19,589 nt of DNA from Candidatus Aminicenantota bacterium (GCA_030639705.1 DAOWKX010000161.1:1-19589), one strand, 5' to 3'. Shown: positions 5,092-13,919, counted from the first letter of the stretch. Made by a program: numbers and translations. The notes: generated by a model from the sequence alone, not told the origin.

Positions 5092-8031
5092 ATTAAAAAA
5101 ATAAATATTTTTTTTATTTTAATATTTGGTTTTTTTTTCATAGTCATCAATCCTCTTTATTCCAGCTTTCATACCCTAGAAACAAAAAATCTGCGTTTAA
5201 TCTATTTCGGAGAAGCTCATTCATACCTGGTATCTCATGTGGCCCGGTGTTTTGAGAATTCACTGTCCAAGCATATGGAAACCTTTGACTACAAACCCAC
5301 TGAGAAAATTACAGTTGTGCTTCATGATTTTTCTGATTTTGGAAATGCCGGTACAGCTGCCGTACCGAATAATCGTATTTTTATTTCCATTGCTCCCTTT
5401 AATTATGTGTTTGAAATCATACTGGGAAATGAACGGATGAACTGGATGATGAACCATGAATTGGTCCATGTTCTGGCCAGTGACCAGACCTCTAAATCCG
5501 ATAGGTTTTTCCGTTCTTTATTTTTTGGCAAAGTGGCTCCGATATCAGATAATCCGTTATCCTTATTATACGGTTATTTGACCTCTCCCCGGGATTTTGC
5601 CCCAAGGTGGTATCACGAAGGTATAGCTGTGTTTATGGAAACCTGGATGACCGGCGGAATGGGACGTGTACTGGGATCATATGATGAAATGGCCTTCAGA
5701 AGTATGATACACGAAGATGCTGATCTGTATAGCCTGGTGGAACTGGAGTCGGCCGCCACAAAGAAAAATTTTCAGGTGGGAGTCAATGCTTATCTATACG
5801 GTACCCGTTTTTTTAGTTACCTGGCCCGCCAGTATGGCCCGGAGAATGTTATCCAATGGGTTTCGAGGTCTACAGATAGTAAAGCTTACTTTTCCAGCCA
5901 GTTTAAAAAAGTGTTTGGTTTATCTTTGAAGACTGCCTGGTCACAGTGGATTCAATGGGAAAAGCAGTTCCAGAAACAGAATCTAAGCCGCCTCAGAGAG
6001 TCACCGTTGACATCGCAAAAAGAAATCACTGGGAGACGGATGGGGTATATTTCCAGGGCACTTTATGATTCAAATTCCGGGAAAATATATGTTGGTGTTA
6101 ACTATCCAGGTCAGCTGGCGCATATTACAGCCCTGGATATCAATACTGGCAAGATGAAAAAGATTTCAAACATCAAGGGTCCTGATCTCTTTTTTGTCAC
6201 CTCTCTGGCCTATGATCCAGAATCCGGTATTCTGTTCTATACGACCGATAACAGCTATTGGAGGGACCTGAAAAAGGTGAGTATTAAAAGCGGGCGTTCT
6301 ACCATGCTGATGAAAGATTGCCGGGTGGGCGATCTGGCGTTTAATCCCACGGATCGATCTCTCTGGGGTGTTCGTCACTATCTGGGGATTTCCACCCTGG
6401 TGCGAATTCCCTACCCCTACCGGGAGTGGAATCAAATGTTTTCCTGGCCTTATGGGATGGATCTCTATGATATTGATATTTCACCTGAAGGAAGAATAAT
6501 TGTCGGGGCCCTGACCAGTATAACTGGCAAGCAATTATTGATAAAAATGGATGTCGAAAAACTCTTAAAAGGAGATGGCTCCTATGAGACCCTGTATGAT
6601 TTCGGAAATTTTTCTCCGGCCAATTTTATTTTTTCAGCTGACGGAAAATACCTCTTCGGTTCCTCCTACTATTCCGGAGTATCGAATATCTATCGTTATG
6701 ATCTTGAGAAAGAGGATATCCATATAATCAGTAACTGTCAGACCGGATTGTTCAGACCGGTCCCGATTTCAGATGAATTGGTTATGGCCTTCCGTTATAC
6801 TTCGACCGGTTTTATTCCTGTAATTATCGAAAATACCCCTATTGAAACCGTAAAAGCCATTAAATTCCTGGGTCAGACTGTACTGGAAAAATATCCTGGT
6901 TTAAAAGAGTGGCAAGCAGAAGCCCCTTCATCAGTAGACCTGGAACCTCGAATAATTTATAAAGGAAAATATAAAATCCTGAAAGATTTCAAGCTCAGAT
7001 CTATTTACCCGGTGGTGGAAGGATATAAAAATTATCTGGCCTATGGTTTACGCTTTAATCTTTCAGATTCTATTCCTTTAAACAGCCTGAATTTTACGGC
7101 TTCTTATACGCCTGAGGCAGATCTTTCCCAGGGTGAACGGTTACACCTCAGCCTCAATCTAACAATTTCCAACTGGCAATTCAGTGCTTCTCATAACAAG
7201 GCTGATTTTTATGATCTGTTTGGTCCCACCAAAACCAGTCGAAAAGGAAACTCTGTTGAATTGCATTATAAAAAAAGCCTTATATTTGACGAACCAAAAT
7301 ATCTGGACCTCGGCTTCAAGGTGGCCGGTTATTTCGGCTTGGAGCAGATGCCAGAATTTCAGAATATTGAGACCACCTATGATGAATTCTATTATGTGAG
7401 TTTTAATCTGAATTATAAAGATCTGAGGGCATCACTGGGTGCTGTGGATTATGAAAAAGGGTTTATTTGGGAAACGTATCTTACTGGTTATTATGTAAAC
7501 AATCAGCTCTATCCCCGTATTCATACCAATCTTGATCTGGGATTTCAACTGCCCATTCATCATTCAGCCATTTGGCTCAGGGGTTCCATGGGTTATGCCT
7601 GGGGAGACAGAGAAGAACCGTTTGCCAATTTTTACTTTGGCGGTTTTGGTAACAACTGGGTGGATCACCAGGATTTCAGCCGCTACCGAAAATATTTCAG
7701 CTTTCCCGGTGTTGATTTAAATGAGATAGGGGGCACAAATTATGGTAAACTGATGTTGGAATGGACATTACCACCTGTTTTATTCAAAAGACTGGGTTTT
7801 TCTTCATTTTATGCGAGCTGGATGAGTGTTTCACTGTTTTCAACCGGACTGATTACCAATATGGATAATGACGAGTTCCGGAGAGAATTGCTGGATATAG
7901 GTGTTCAGATGGACATTCGTTTTATGGTATTATCCAATCACCAGATTACACTCTCCCTGGGATATGCCCGGGCATTTCAAGCAGATCAAGAGAATTCTGA
8001 TGAGTGGATGATTTCTATAAAGATTCTTTAA
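5092..8031 (+). CDS. Secreted HELVH metalloprotease with beta-propeller and outer-membrane barrel
   Basis: About 979 residues from the proposed ATT start, or 987 from GTG 5068. The ATT start gives a classic signal peptide (MKKINIFFILIFGFFF). The GTG start would put three glutamates ahead of it. The first domain is a gluzincin (MA clan) zinc protease: HELVH is encoded at 5455-5469, with a likely third ligand Glu in RWYHEGIAVFME at 5617. Next, at about 310-600, come propeller-type blades, several with the pattern of a [YF]DP or SADGKYLF turn, as in TolB/PD40 proteins. The last 350 or so residues are alternating beta strands with aromatic girdles and a GGFGNNW segment, resembling an Omp85-like barrel, and the protein ends in strand WMISIKIL. 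It is probably outer-membrane anchored with the protease in the periplasm. It may act on the repeat protein upstream (inference). PrsW follows after 16 bp. Confidence 0.82.
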   Translation: MKKINIFFILIFGFFFIVINPLYSSFHTLETKNLRLIYFGEAHSYLVSHVARCFENSLSKHMETFDYKPTEKITVVLHDFSDFGNAGTAAVPNNRIFISIAPFNYVFEIILGNERMNWMMNHELVHVLASDQTSKSDRFFRSLFFGKVAPISDNPLSLLYGYLTSPRDFAPRWYHEGIAVFMETWMTGGMGRVLGSYDEMAFRSMIHEDADLYSLVELESAATKKNFQVGVNAYLYGTRFFSYLARQYGPENVIQWVSRSTDSKAYFSSQFKKVFGLSLKTAWSQWIQWEKQFQKQNLSRLRESPLTSQKEITGRRMGYISRALYDSNSGKIYVGVNYPGQLAHITALDINTGKMKKISNIKGPDLFFVTSLAYDPESGILFYTTDNSYWRDLKKVSIKSGRSTMLMKDCRVGDLAFNPTDRSLWGVRHYLGISTLVRIPYPYREWNQMFSWPYGMDLYDIDISPEGRIIVGALTSITGKQLLIKMDVEKLLKGDGSYETLYDFGNFSPANFIFSADGKYLFGSSYYSGVSNIYRYDLEKEDIHIISNCQTGLFRPVPISDELVMAFRYTSTGFIPVIIENTPIETVKAIKFLGQTVLEKYPGLKEWQAEAPSSVDLEPRIIYKGKYKILKDFKLRSIYPVVEGYKNYLAYGLRFNLSDSIPLNSLNFTASYTPEADLSQGERLHLSLNLTISNWQFSASHNKADFYDLFGPTKTSRKGNSVELHYKKSLIFDEPKYLDLGFKVAGYFGLEQMPEFQNIETTYDEFYYVSFNLNYKDLRASLGAVDYEKGFIWETYLTGYYVNNQLYPRIHTNLDLGFQLPIHHSAIWLRGSMGYAWGDREEPFANFYFGGFGNNWVDHQDFSRYRKYFSFPGVDLNEIGGTNYGKLMLEWTLPPVLFKRLGFSSFYASWMSVSLFSTGLITNMDNDEFRRELLDIGVQMDIRFMVLSNHQITLSLGYARAFQADQENSDEWMISIKIL

Positions 8032-8047
8032 CTCGGTATTATTAACC

Positions 8048-9112
8048 GTGCTGTTATTGGTAAAAATTGTTGTCAGTTTGTTACCTGTTTTTGCGTTTCT
8101 TATTATTCTTTTTTTTCTTGATTCCTATAAGCTGGTAAAATTGCGATCCATTTTATTTGCAATTTTTATCGGGAGTTTGGTTGCAGGCGGATGTTTGGTT
8201 TTAAATAAATTTTTATTGAGTCACTTCACCATTGACCTAAAAATTTTCCGTCGATATGTGGCTCCGATTGTTGAAGAATTTTTAAAAGCCGTTTACCTTG
8301 TTTACTTACTTAAAAAGAAGAGAGTGGGTTTTATGGTGGATGCGACAATTTTTGGCTTTTCTATTGGCGCGGGGTTTGCAGCGCTTGAAAATATCCATTA
8401 TCTATTTGCTTTAAGTGACTCCAATTTGCTTCTCTGGATCATAAGGGGATTTGGAACGGCAATATTGCATGGAGGATCCACTGCCTTTGTGGGATTAATC
8501 ACCAAGAATTTGATTGATCGAAAGAAAAATGAAAAGTTTTTCCATTATTTGCCAGGAATAGGAATGGCCATTATTATTCATTCAGTTTTCAACCATTTTA
8601 TCATTCATCCCCTGCTGTCAACTATTCTGATTTTATTTACCCTGCCTGTGATTATTATTTTTGTTTTTGAGCGAAGTGAAAGGTCACTCCAGAAATGGCT
8701 GGATGTGGGGTTCATCTCTGATGTGGAATTATTACAGATGATACGGTCCGGCACTGTATTAAAATCCAGAATTGGAAAGTATCTTTTGTCTTTAAAAAAA
8801 ACTGTTTCTGGGGATATTTTAGCTGACATGTTATGTTATTTGCAGATTTATGTGGAACTGGCATTGAAAGCCAAAGGGATTCTGCTAATGCATGAGGCTG
8901 GTTTTAAGCCCACTCCAGAAGAAGAAACAATGCATATGCTCAAAGAATTAAGGCAACTGGAACTGAATATCGGTAAAACAGGGAAGCGGATTCTCGCTCC
9001 TTTTATTCAGGTTAAAAGTCAAGATTTATGGCAAATTCATATGTTGGGAGGATATAACTCACCTGGTAGAAAGATACCATTTTTTAAAAAACACAATAAA
9101 AGGATTTCTTGA
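8048..9112 (+). CDS. PrsW-family intramembrane metalloprotease
   Basis: This 354-residue protein has several membrane helices and the PrsW (MEROPS M82) signature. The motifs are VEEFLKA (E76, E77), GFAALENIHY (E114, N115), a helix with H141 in HGGSTAF, and IHSVFNHF (H178, H183). In Bacillus and Clostridioides PrsW makes the first cut in membrane anti-sigma factors such as RsiW, starting release of an ECF sigma factor. After about residue 208 there is a soluble tail of about 145 residues, mostly helical and of unknown role. The GTG start lies 16 bp after the protease gene and has no good ribosome site, so translation may depend on readthrough from upstream. The gene belongs with the ECF sigma/repeat-protein block by position, and the repeat protein is its most obvious candidate substrate (inference). 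Confidence 0.87.
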   Translation: MLLLVKIVVSLLPVFAFLIILFFLDSYKLVKLRSILFAIFIGSLVAGGCLVLNKFLLSHFTIDLKIFRRYVAPIVEEFLKAVYLVYLLKKKRVGFMVDATIFGFSIGAGFAALENIHYLFALSDSNLLLWIIRGFGTAILHGGSTAFVGLITKNLIDRKKNEKFFHYLPGIGMAIIIHSVFNHFIIHPLLSTILILFTLPVIIIFVFERSERSLQKWLDVGFISDVELLQMIRSGTVLKSRIGKYLLSLKKTVSGDILADMLCYLQIYVELALKAKGILLMHEAGFKPTPEEETMHMLKELRQLELNIGKTGKRILAPFIQVKSQDLWQIHMLGGYNSPGRKIPFFKKHNKRIS

Positions 9113-9145
9113 GCCAATTATTTTTTAATGGTGCAATCAGACTAG

Positions 9146-9174
9146 TTGACATTAAAAAAACTGGATGCTATAAA
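9146..9174 (+). promoter_or_regulatory. Sigma70-type promoter of the GAF-phosphatase gene
   Basis: TTGACA (9146-9151), 17 bp, TATAAA (9169-9174). Transcription is expected near 9181, giving a leader of about 35 nt that carries AAGGGA before the ATG at 9216. It separates the phosphatase from the PrsW transcript. Confidence 0.75.
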
Positions 9175-9215
9175 CAAATTAGAGTAAAGGAGATGTTTAA
9201 CCAAGGGAATGACAG

Positions 9216-10520
9216 ATGAATCCTGAACAGGGAGATAAAGAAATCCAGAAGTTATTGGAGGAGATTAAACTATTACGCAGAGCTGTTGAAGAACTCTCCA
9301 TGTTGAATGAGATTGCCGTTGCCATCAGTTCAACTCTGTCATTGGAGCGAATTTTGGATTTGATTATTCAGAAATGTCTGAAACATCTGAATGTTGAGCA
9401 GGGAGCCATCATGCTCCTGGATGAGAAAACAGAGGATAAACCCTTTCAAACCGTTGCCCGTAGAGGTGATACCATTTCACTCCATTTGCCTTACCGACTC
9501 GATTCTCAATTATCCGGCTGGATGTTAAAAAACCGAAATGCGTTGATTATAAATGATTTTCAAAGTGACAACCGGTTTTTAAAGCGCGGAAAAGAACCCT
9601 TTTTTATCCAATCATTGTTGTGTGTTCCCTTAAAGCAAAAAGGGCGGATGATTGGTTTAATTGCTTTGTTCAACTCTCAATCCAATCACGGATTTTCCAG
9701 TGAAGCCAGTCGGCTGTTATCTATTATTGCTACCCAATCCGCCCAGGTAATTGAGAATGCCCGTCTCTTGGAAGAGGAACAAGCATTGATTCGTATGCAG
9801 GAGGAATTGAGACTGGCTTATGAGATTCAAATGAATCTGCTGCCCAAGAAAGCACCTGTTATTAAAGGTTATGATATCGTGGGGAGAAGCATACCGGCCA
9901 AGGATGTGGGTGGTGATTATTTTGACTTTATTTTAATGAATGGTGATCAGTTGGCTTTTTGCCTGGGGGATGTATCCGGAAAAGGAATGCCCGCTGCGCT
10001 TTTAATGGCCAATCTTCAAGCCACTATACGGAGTCAGACATTGTTGAACCCCAGTTCCAGTAATTGTCTTGAACACTCCAATACCCATATGTACCAAAAC
10101 ACCGGACCGGAAAAATTTGTCACACTTTTTTTTGGAATCTTGGATTGTGGTTCCCATCAAATGAAGTATTCCAATGCCGGTCATAATTACCCAATTCTTT
10201 TTTCAGAGGGGAAAAAGCCACAATGCCTGGAATCAGATGGGATTGTTCTCGGTTGTCTGGAATCATTTTCTTTTCAAGAAGAACAGATGTCATTGTCCCG
10301 GGGGGATATTTTTGTACTTTATTCAGATGGGATTACTGAAGCCTTCAATGACCGGGAAGAAGAATTTGGTGAAAAACGGTTGATCCAAGTGGTTGATGAG
10401 AATCGGAGTCATACGGCTGAGAGGATCATGGAAAATATTCTAAAAGCGGTTCGCCTGCATACCGGCGATTCTCCCCAGATGGATGATATTACCTTAATTG
10501 TCATCAAGAGAGAAAAGTAA
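9216..10520 (+). CDS. GAF-domain SpoIIE/RsbU-type PP2C phosphatase
   Basis: This 434-residue cytoplasmic protein has a short N-terminal coiled coil (8-35), a GAF sensor domain (about 38-183), a linker helix (183-207) and a SpoIIE-type PP2C phosphatase domain (about 208-432). Catalytic metal-site signatures are present: VGGDYFDF (D234), GDVSGKGMPAALLMA (D252), YSDGITEAF (D371) and DDITLIVI (D423/D424). Such enzymes dephosphorylate STAS antagonists and so switch on the partner module when the sensor domain binds its signal. Likely substrates are the STAS proteins at 10626-10964 and 1112-1447. The first is convergent with this gene and has the intact phosphorylation motif. The GAF ligand cannot be told from the sequence. 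The start is supported by AAGGGA about 7 nt upstream and by the promoter at 9146. Confidence 0.93.
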   Translation: MNPEQGDKEIQKLLEEIKLLRRAVEELSMLNEIAVAISSTLSLERILDLIIQKCLKHLNVEQGAIMLLDEKTEDKPFQTVARRGDTISLHLPYRLDSQLSGWMLKNRNALIINDFQSDNRFLKRGKEPFFIQSLLCVPLKQKGRMIGLIALFNSQSNHGFSSEASRLLSIIATQSAQVIENARLLEEEQALIRMQEELRLAYEIQMNLLPKKAPVIKGYDIVGRSIPAKDVGGDYFDFILMNGDQLAFCLGDVSGKGMPAALLMANLQATIRSQTLLNPSSSNCLEHSNTHMYQNTGPEKFVTLFFGILDCGSHQMKYSNAGHNYPILFSEGKKPQCLESDGIVLGCLESFSFQEEQMSLSRGDIFVLYSDGITEAFNDREEEFGEKRLIQVVDENRSHTAERIMENILKAVRLHTGDSPQMDDITLIVIKREK

Positions 10521-10625
10521 TATTAATTATTCTTAATATCCAAGGTTTTAAAAGATTTGAGCTATCAGGTCGAAAATATCTCTCTCATTATATACTTAGA
10601 AAAAATATAATGGAAAAATTGGATT

Positions 10626-10964
10626 TTAATTAAAGCTTGCTATTGCCTGATCCTCATCTTCAAAGGCCTCAAATACAGTGATCAGTTTGGTTATGGTCAT
10701 CAGGTCTTTCACTTTGCTGGCGAGATTGACTATCTTCACCATTCCGTTAATTTTTTTGATGGATGTGTATGACCGAACCACTTCACCCAGTCCGGTAGAA
10801 TCCAGGTACGGTACCTCTTGAAAGTTTAGCAAAACCTTGGTTTCATTTTCATCTACCAGGTTGTTAATGGCTGTCCGAAGTTCGGAAATAGCGTCTCCAA
10901 TAAGTATTTTCCCTTTTAAATCAAGAATCATCACCCCGTTTTTTTTTCTTTTTTCAATTTTCAT
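10626..10964 (-). CDS. STAS-domain anti-sigma factor antagonist (RsbV-like)
   Basis: This 112-residue single STAS domain contains the canonical phosphorylation loop VPYLDSTGLGEVV, with S56 and T57, the same sequence and position as the phosphorylated serine of RsbV. It should cycle between the phosphorylated form (made by an HATPase kinase such as 1469-1885) and the active form (made by a SpoIIE-type phosphatase such as 9216-10520). The ATG has a good ribosome site, AAGGAGA about 7 nt upstream. The gene is monocistronic on the minus strand, converges on the phosphatase with 105 bp between them, and is divergent from the kinase gene at 11206. It differs from the other STAS protein, whose loop is altered. 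Confidence 0.92.
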   Translation of the reverse strand: MKIEKRKKNGVMILDLKGKILIGDAISELRTAINNLVDENETKVLLNFQEVPYLDSTGLGEVVRSYTSIKKINGMVKIVNLASKVKDLMTITKLITVFEAFEDEDQAIASFN

Positions 10965-10994
10965 AAAATATCTCCTTTTTAACCGATTAATACA

Positions 10995-11023
10995 TTTATA
11001 TTATATTTAAACCAAAAATTCAA
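10995..11023 (-). promoter_or_regulatory. Sigma70-type promoter of the STAS gene
   Basis: Reading the minus strand: TTGAAT (plus-strand 11018-11023), 17 bp, TATAAA (10995-11000). Transcription from about 10988 leaves a leader of about 24 nt with an AAGGAGA ribosome site before the ATG at 10964. Confidence 0.65.
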
Positions 11024-11079
11024 GAAAATAATGATAAAAGAATAAAAATTCGATTATCTTTTCCGATTTGAAATTCCAA

Positions 11080-11108
11080 TTGAAAAAAAAAAGGGTTTTT
11101 GTTATATA
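11080..11108 (+). promoter_or_regulatory. Sigma70-type promoter of the kinase gene
   Basis: TTGAAA (11080-11085), 17 bp, TATATA (11103-11108), giving a leader of about 90 nt to the ATG at 11206. It is divergent from the STAS promoter, with 56 bp between the two -35 boxes, enough room for a shared regulator. Confidence 0.6.
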
Positions 11109-11205
11109 GATAAGGGCTAAAATGATTATTTATCAGACAGGGATCAACACTGAGATTTATATATAGAAGGTGTGATGAGAAAGATATTAAGAGGGAGGAC
11201 GAGAA

Positions 11206-13818
11206 ATGATTGGAAAAACCATATCTCATTATAATATTTTAGAAAAAATTGGCTCTGGTGGAATGGGGATTGTTTATAAAGCCATGGATATCAAACTGGA
11301 TCGTTTGGTGGCTTTAAAATTTCTCCCCCAGCAATTTAGTTTTAATGATGAGGAGAAAAAACGCTTTATCCATGAGGCCAAGGCCGCAGCCGCCCTGGAC
11401 CATCCCAATATTTGTTCTATCTATGAAATAGATGAAACCGACGATGGCCAGATGTATATTGTCATGGGATATTATGTGGGTGAAACCCTTAAAGATAAAA
11501 TCGCTTCTGGCCCCTTGCCCATTGCCAGGGCCATTGATATAACCATACAAATAGCCGAAGGTCTGAATAAAGCCCATCAAAAAGATATTGTGCATCGGGA
11601 TATAAAATCAAATAATATTATCATTACCGGCGAGGGAGTTGTGAAAATATTGGATTTTGGCCTGGCTAAATTGAAAGGTGTGACCAAACTGACCAAAGAG
11701 GGCACAACATTAGGTACGGTGGCCTACATGTCACCCGAACAGGCCTCAGGGGAAAAGGTAGATAGCCGTTCAGATATCTGGTCCCTGGGAGTGCTACTTT
11801 ATGAGATGATAACCGGTCAACTCCCCTTTAAAGGAGAATATGAACAATCGATTATGTATGCCATTATGAATGAAGAACCTGAACCGGTTACAGGTCTAAG
11901 AACCGGTGTTTTACCGGAATTGGAACACATCTTGAACAAATCCCTTACAAAAAATTTCCATCACCGTTACCAGCATATGGATGAATTGGTGTCAGAGCTG
12001 CAATGTTTGCAGGAAAAATTGGATAAAAAGAAAGTGCCATTGCCAACTCAAAAAAAAATTCCCAGAAAACAAATTTTTGTTATTTCGGGAGTAATTCTGA
12101 CTGTGGTTGCCTTGGTTATCATCCTTGGGATATTATCTAAAAAGACCACATCAGAGCCCAGCCGAAAAATGCTGGTGGTGTTGCCCTTTGAAAACCTGGG
12201 TCACCCAGAAGATGAATATTTTACCGATGGGATGCATGAAGAGATTACCACTCGCCTGGCCATGGTCAGAAACCTGGGGGTGATCTCCCGGTCAAGTGCC
12301 ATGAAGTATGCCAATACCAACAAAACCATAAAAGAGATCGGTCAGGAGCTTAGGGTTCAATATATCCTTAAAGGCACGGTACGCTGGGCCCGCTCCTCAA
12401 CCGGAACGGAAAAAGTTCGCATCTCTTCCCATCTGATCAGCGTGGATGATGATACCCATATATGGGCCGATACCTATGACCGGGTGATAGATGATATCTT
12501 TCAGGTGCAGACCGATATTGCCCAGAATGTGGTAGGGGAACTGAATATTACCCTGGGGGAAACCGAACGTAAAATTGTGGAGGCTCCTCTTACCAAAAAT
12601 ATGGATGCCTACCATGCCTTTCTCAGAGGAAGGTACCTGGCCAGCCAGCCCCACTTTACCCAAAAAATGTGGCCCGAAGTCATTAAAAATTATGAAAAAG
12701 CAGTTGAACTGGACCCTGAATTTGCCCTGGCCTGGGCTGAACTCTCGCGGGCCCATGCCCGGCTGGTTTTTTTCAACCTAGATCTCTCCCCGTTACGGCA
12801 GGAAGAGGCCCGTAGAGCGGCAGAGCGGGCCATGGAATTAAATCCCGAATCCCCCAAGGTCCATCTCTCCCTCAGTTATTATCACCTGTGGATCTCCAGG
12901 GATACCCATAAGGCATTAAAAGAACTGGAAATTGCCCAGAAAGGACTTCCCAATAACACCGGTATCATGTATGCCAAGGCAAGCATCTATGAGGTTCAGG
13001 GACGATTTCAGGATATTATTAAAATCATGAAAAAGGCCCATGAACTGAATCCTCTGTCCGCATCAATACTCACTAAGATGGCCCTGGGCCACTGGTTCAC
13101 CCGGCAATATCCGGAAGCCATTAAAATCGCCGATCAGGCCAGTGCTCTGGCACCCGATAGCGTATGGCCCTATCTCTACAAGGTTTTAAACTTTTGGAAT
13201 TGGAAGGGCGCGGTCAAAGAATCCCGCATGGCAATCGAAAAAGCACCAACCCCCCATGCCTGGATACCCCATGTCTGGTTGTGGCAGGAAATCGGGGAAA
13301 GGAAATTTCAGCAGGCTATAGACCGCCTGACAGCCAGTGATAAAGAGTGGATAAACATAAAAACATGCAAAATTCCCAGATCCCTGGCCTATGCCTATCT
13401 GTATGAATTTCTGAAAAAACCGCAGAAAGCACGGCAATACTATAAGGAAGCTAAAAAAATTCTTGAAGCCGAGATCAAAAAATCTCCAAATGATCCTCGG
13501 CTGCACAGTTCCCTGGGTATTACCCTGGCTTCCCTGGGTGAAAAAGAGCAGGCCATCTATGAAGGCAAACGAGCCACCCAAATATTACCCATTTCAAAAG
13601 ATGCGGTTTACGGGACTCCCTATGTCATTGAGCTTGCCTTGACCTACACAATCCTTGGGGAATATGAAGCAGCTCTGGATAAGATCGAATACCTCCTGTC
13701 CATCCCCAGTTATATGTCGCCAGGCTGGCTGTCCCTTGACCCGCGCTGGGACCGGTTAAAGAACCTCCCCCGTTATCAGCAGATCATGCAAAAATACATT
13801 GAGCGAAAAAATATGTAA
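11206..13818 (+). CDS. PknB-type Ser/Thr kinase with TolB-like and TPR regions
   Basis: This 870-residue protein combines a cytoplasmic Hanks-type kinase, one membrane helix and an extracytoplasmic sensor-like part. The kinase domain (about 9-270) has GSGGMGIVYKA (P loop, 16-26), VALKFL with K38, HRDIKSNNI with catalytic D132 and N137, DFGLAK (D150), SPEQ (177-180) and DIWSLGV. It therefore looks active. The membrane helix is about 289-311. A TolB/FlgO-like domain follows (about 320-450, starting KMLVVLPFENLG), then a TPR array to the end. The ribosome site GGGAGGA precedes the ATG. Gene 1 of the window shares the TolB end and TPR layout, so the two are paralogues. Substrates are unknown; neighbouring regulators are possible targets. 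Confidence 0.94.
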   Translation: MIGKTISHYNILEKIGSGGMGIVYKAMDIKLDRLVALKFLPQQFSFNDEEKKRFIHEAKAAAALDHPNICSIYEIDETDDGQMYIVMGYYVGETLKDKIASGPLPIARAIDITIQIAEGLNKAHQKDIVHRDIKSNNIIITGEGVVKILDFGLAKLKGVTKLTKEGTTLGTVAYMSPEQASGEKVDSRSDIWSLGVLLYEMITGQLPFKGEYEQSIMYAIMNEEPEPVTGLRTGVLPELEHILNKSLTKNFHHRYQHMDELVSELQCLQEKLDKKKVPLPTQKKIPRKQIFVISGVILTVVALVIILGILSKKTTSEPSRKMLVVLPFENLGHPEDEYFTDGMHEEITTRLAMVRNLGVISRSSAMKYANTNKTIKEIGQELRVQYILKGTVRWARSSTGTEKVRISSHLISVDDDTHIWADTYDRVIDDIFQVQTDIAQNVVGELNITLGETERKIVEAPLTKNMDAYHAFLRGRYLASQPHFTQKMWPEVIKNYEKAVELDPEFALAWAELSRAHARLVFFNLDLSPLRQEEARRAAERAMELNPESPKVHLSLSYYHLWISRDTHKALKELEIAQKGLPNNTGIMYAKASIYEVQGRFQDIIKIMKKAHELNPLSASILTKMALGHWFTRQYPEAIKIADQASALAPDSVWPYLYKVLNFWNWKGAVKESRMAIEKAPTPHAWIPHVWLWQEIGERKFQQAIDRLTASDKEWINIKTCKIPRSLAYAYLYEFLKKPQKARQYYKEAKKILEAEIKKSPNDPRLHSSLGITLASLGEKEQAIYEGKRATQILPISKDAVYGTPYVIELALTYTILGEYEAALDKIEYLLSIPSYMSPGWLSLDPRWDRLKNLPRYQQIMQKYIERKNM

Positions 13819-13885
13819 AGACTGATTATGGTTGGGAAAACAGTTTCACAAAATAGCCTCAAATCCCCCGGCAAAATCAAAAATC

Positions 13886-13912
13886 GGGAACTTTTAGTGA
13901 AAAAGATACGTT
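13886..13912 (+). promoter_or_regulatory. Possible ECF-type promoter of the sigma/anti-sigma operon
   Basis: GGGAAC (13886-13891) is followed after 17 bp by CGTT (13909-13912), resembling the AAC/CGT elements read by many ECF sigma factors. Transcription would start about 13918-13921, on or next to the ATG at 13920. The lack of any ribosome site there fits a leaderless, autoregulated message. This rests on a short match only. Confidence 0.42.
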
Positions 13913-13919
13913 AAAAAAC

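Noticed and set aside
8048..9112. PrsW-like gene as a CAAX/ABI protease or a rhomboid
   Set aside because: The EEFLK, LEN and HSVFNH elements in this order fit PrsW better; there is no rhomboid GxSG motif.
10521..10625. Convergent gap between the phosphatase and STAS genes as a bidirectional terminator
   Set aside because: Only a weak 7-bp all-AT stem (near 10522-10541) was found; no GC stem with a T run.
11020..11229. Minus-strand open frame before the kinase gene
   Set aside because: It covers the divergent promoter region and the kinase start; its low-complexity Phe/Ser/Leu content and missing ribosome site argue against coding.
13874..13896. CCCG/CGGG pair as a terminator after the kinase gene
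   Set aside because: The stem is about four pairs with a 14-nt loop and a short T run; too weak to call, and it overlaps the candidate ECF -35 element.
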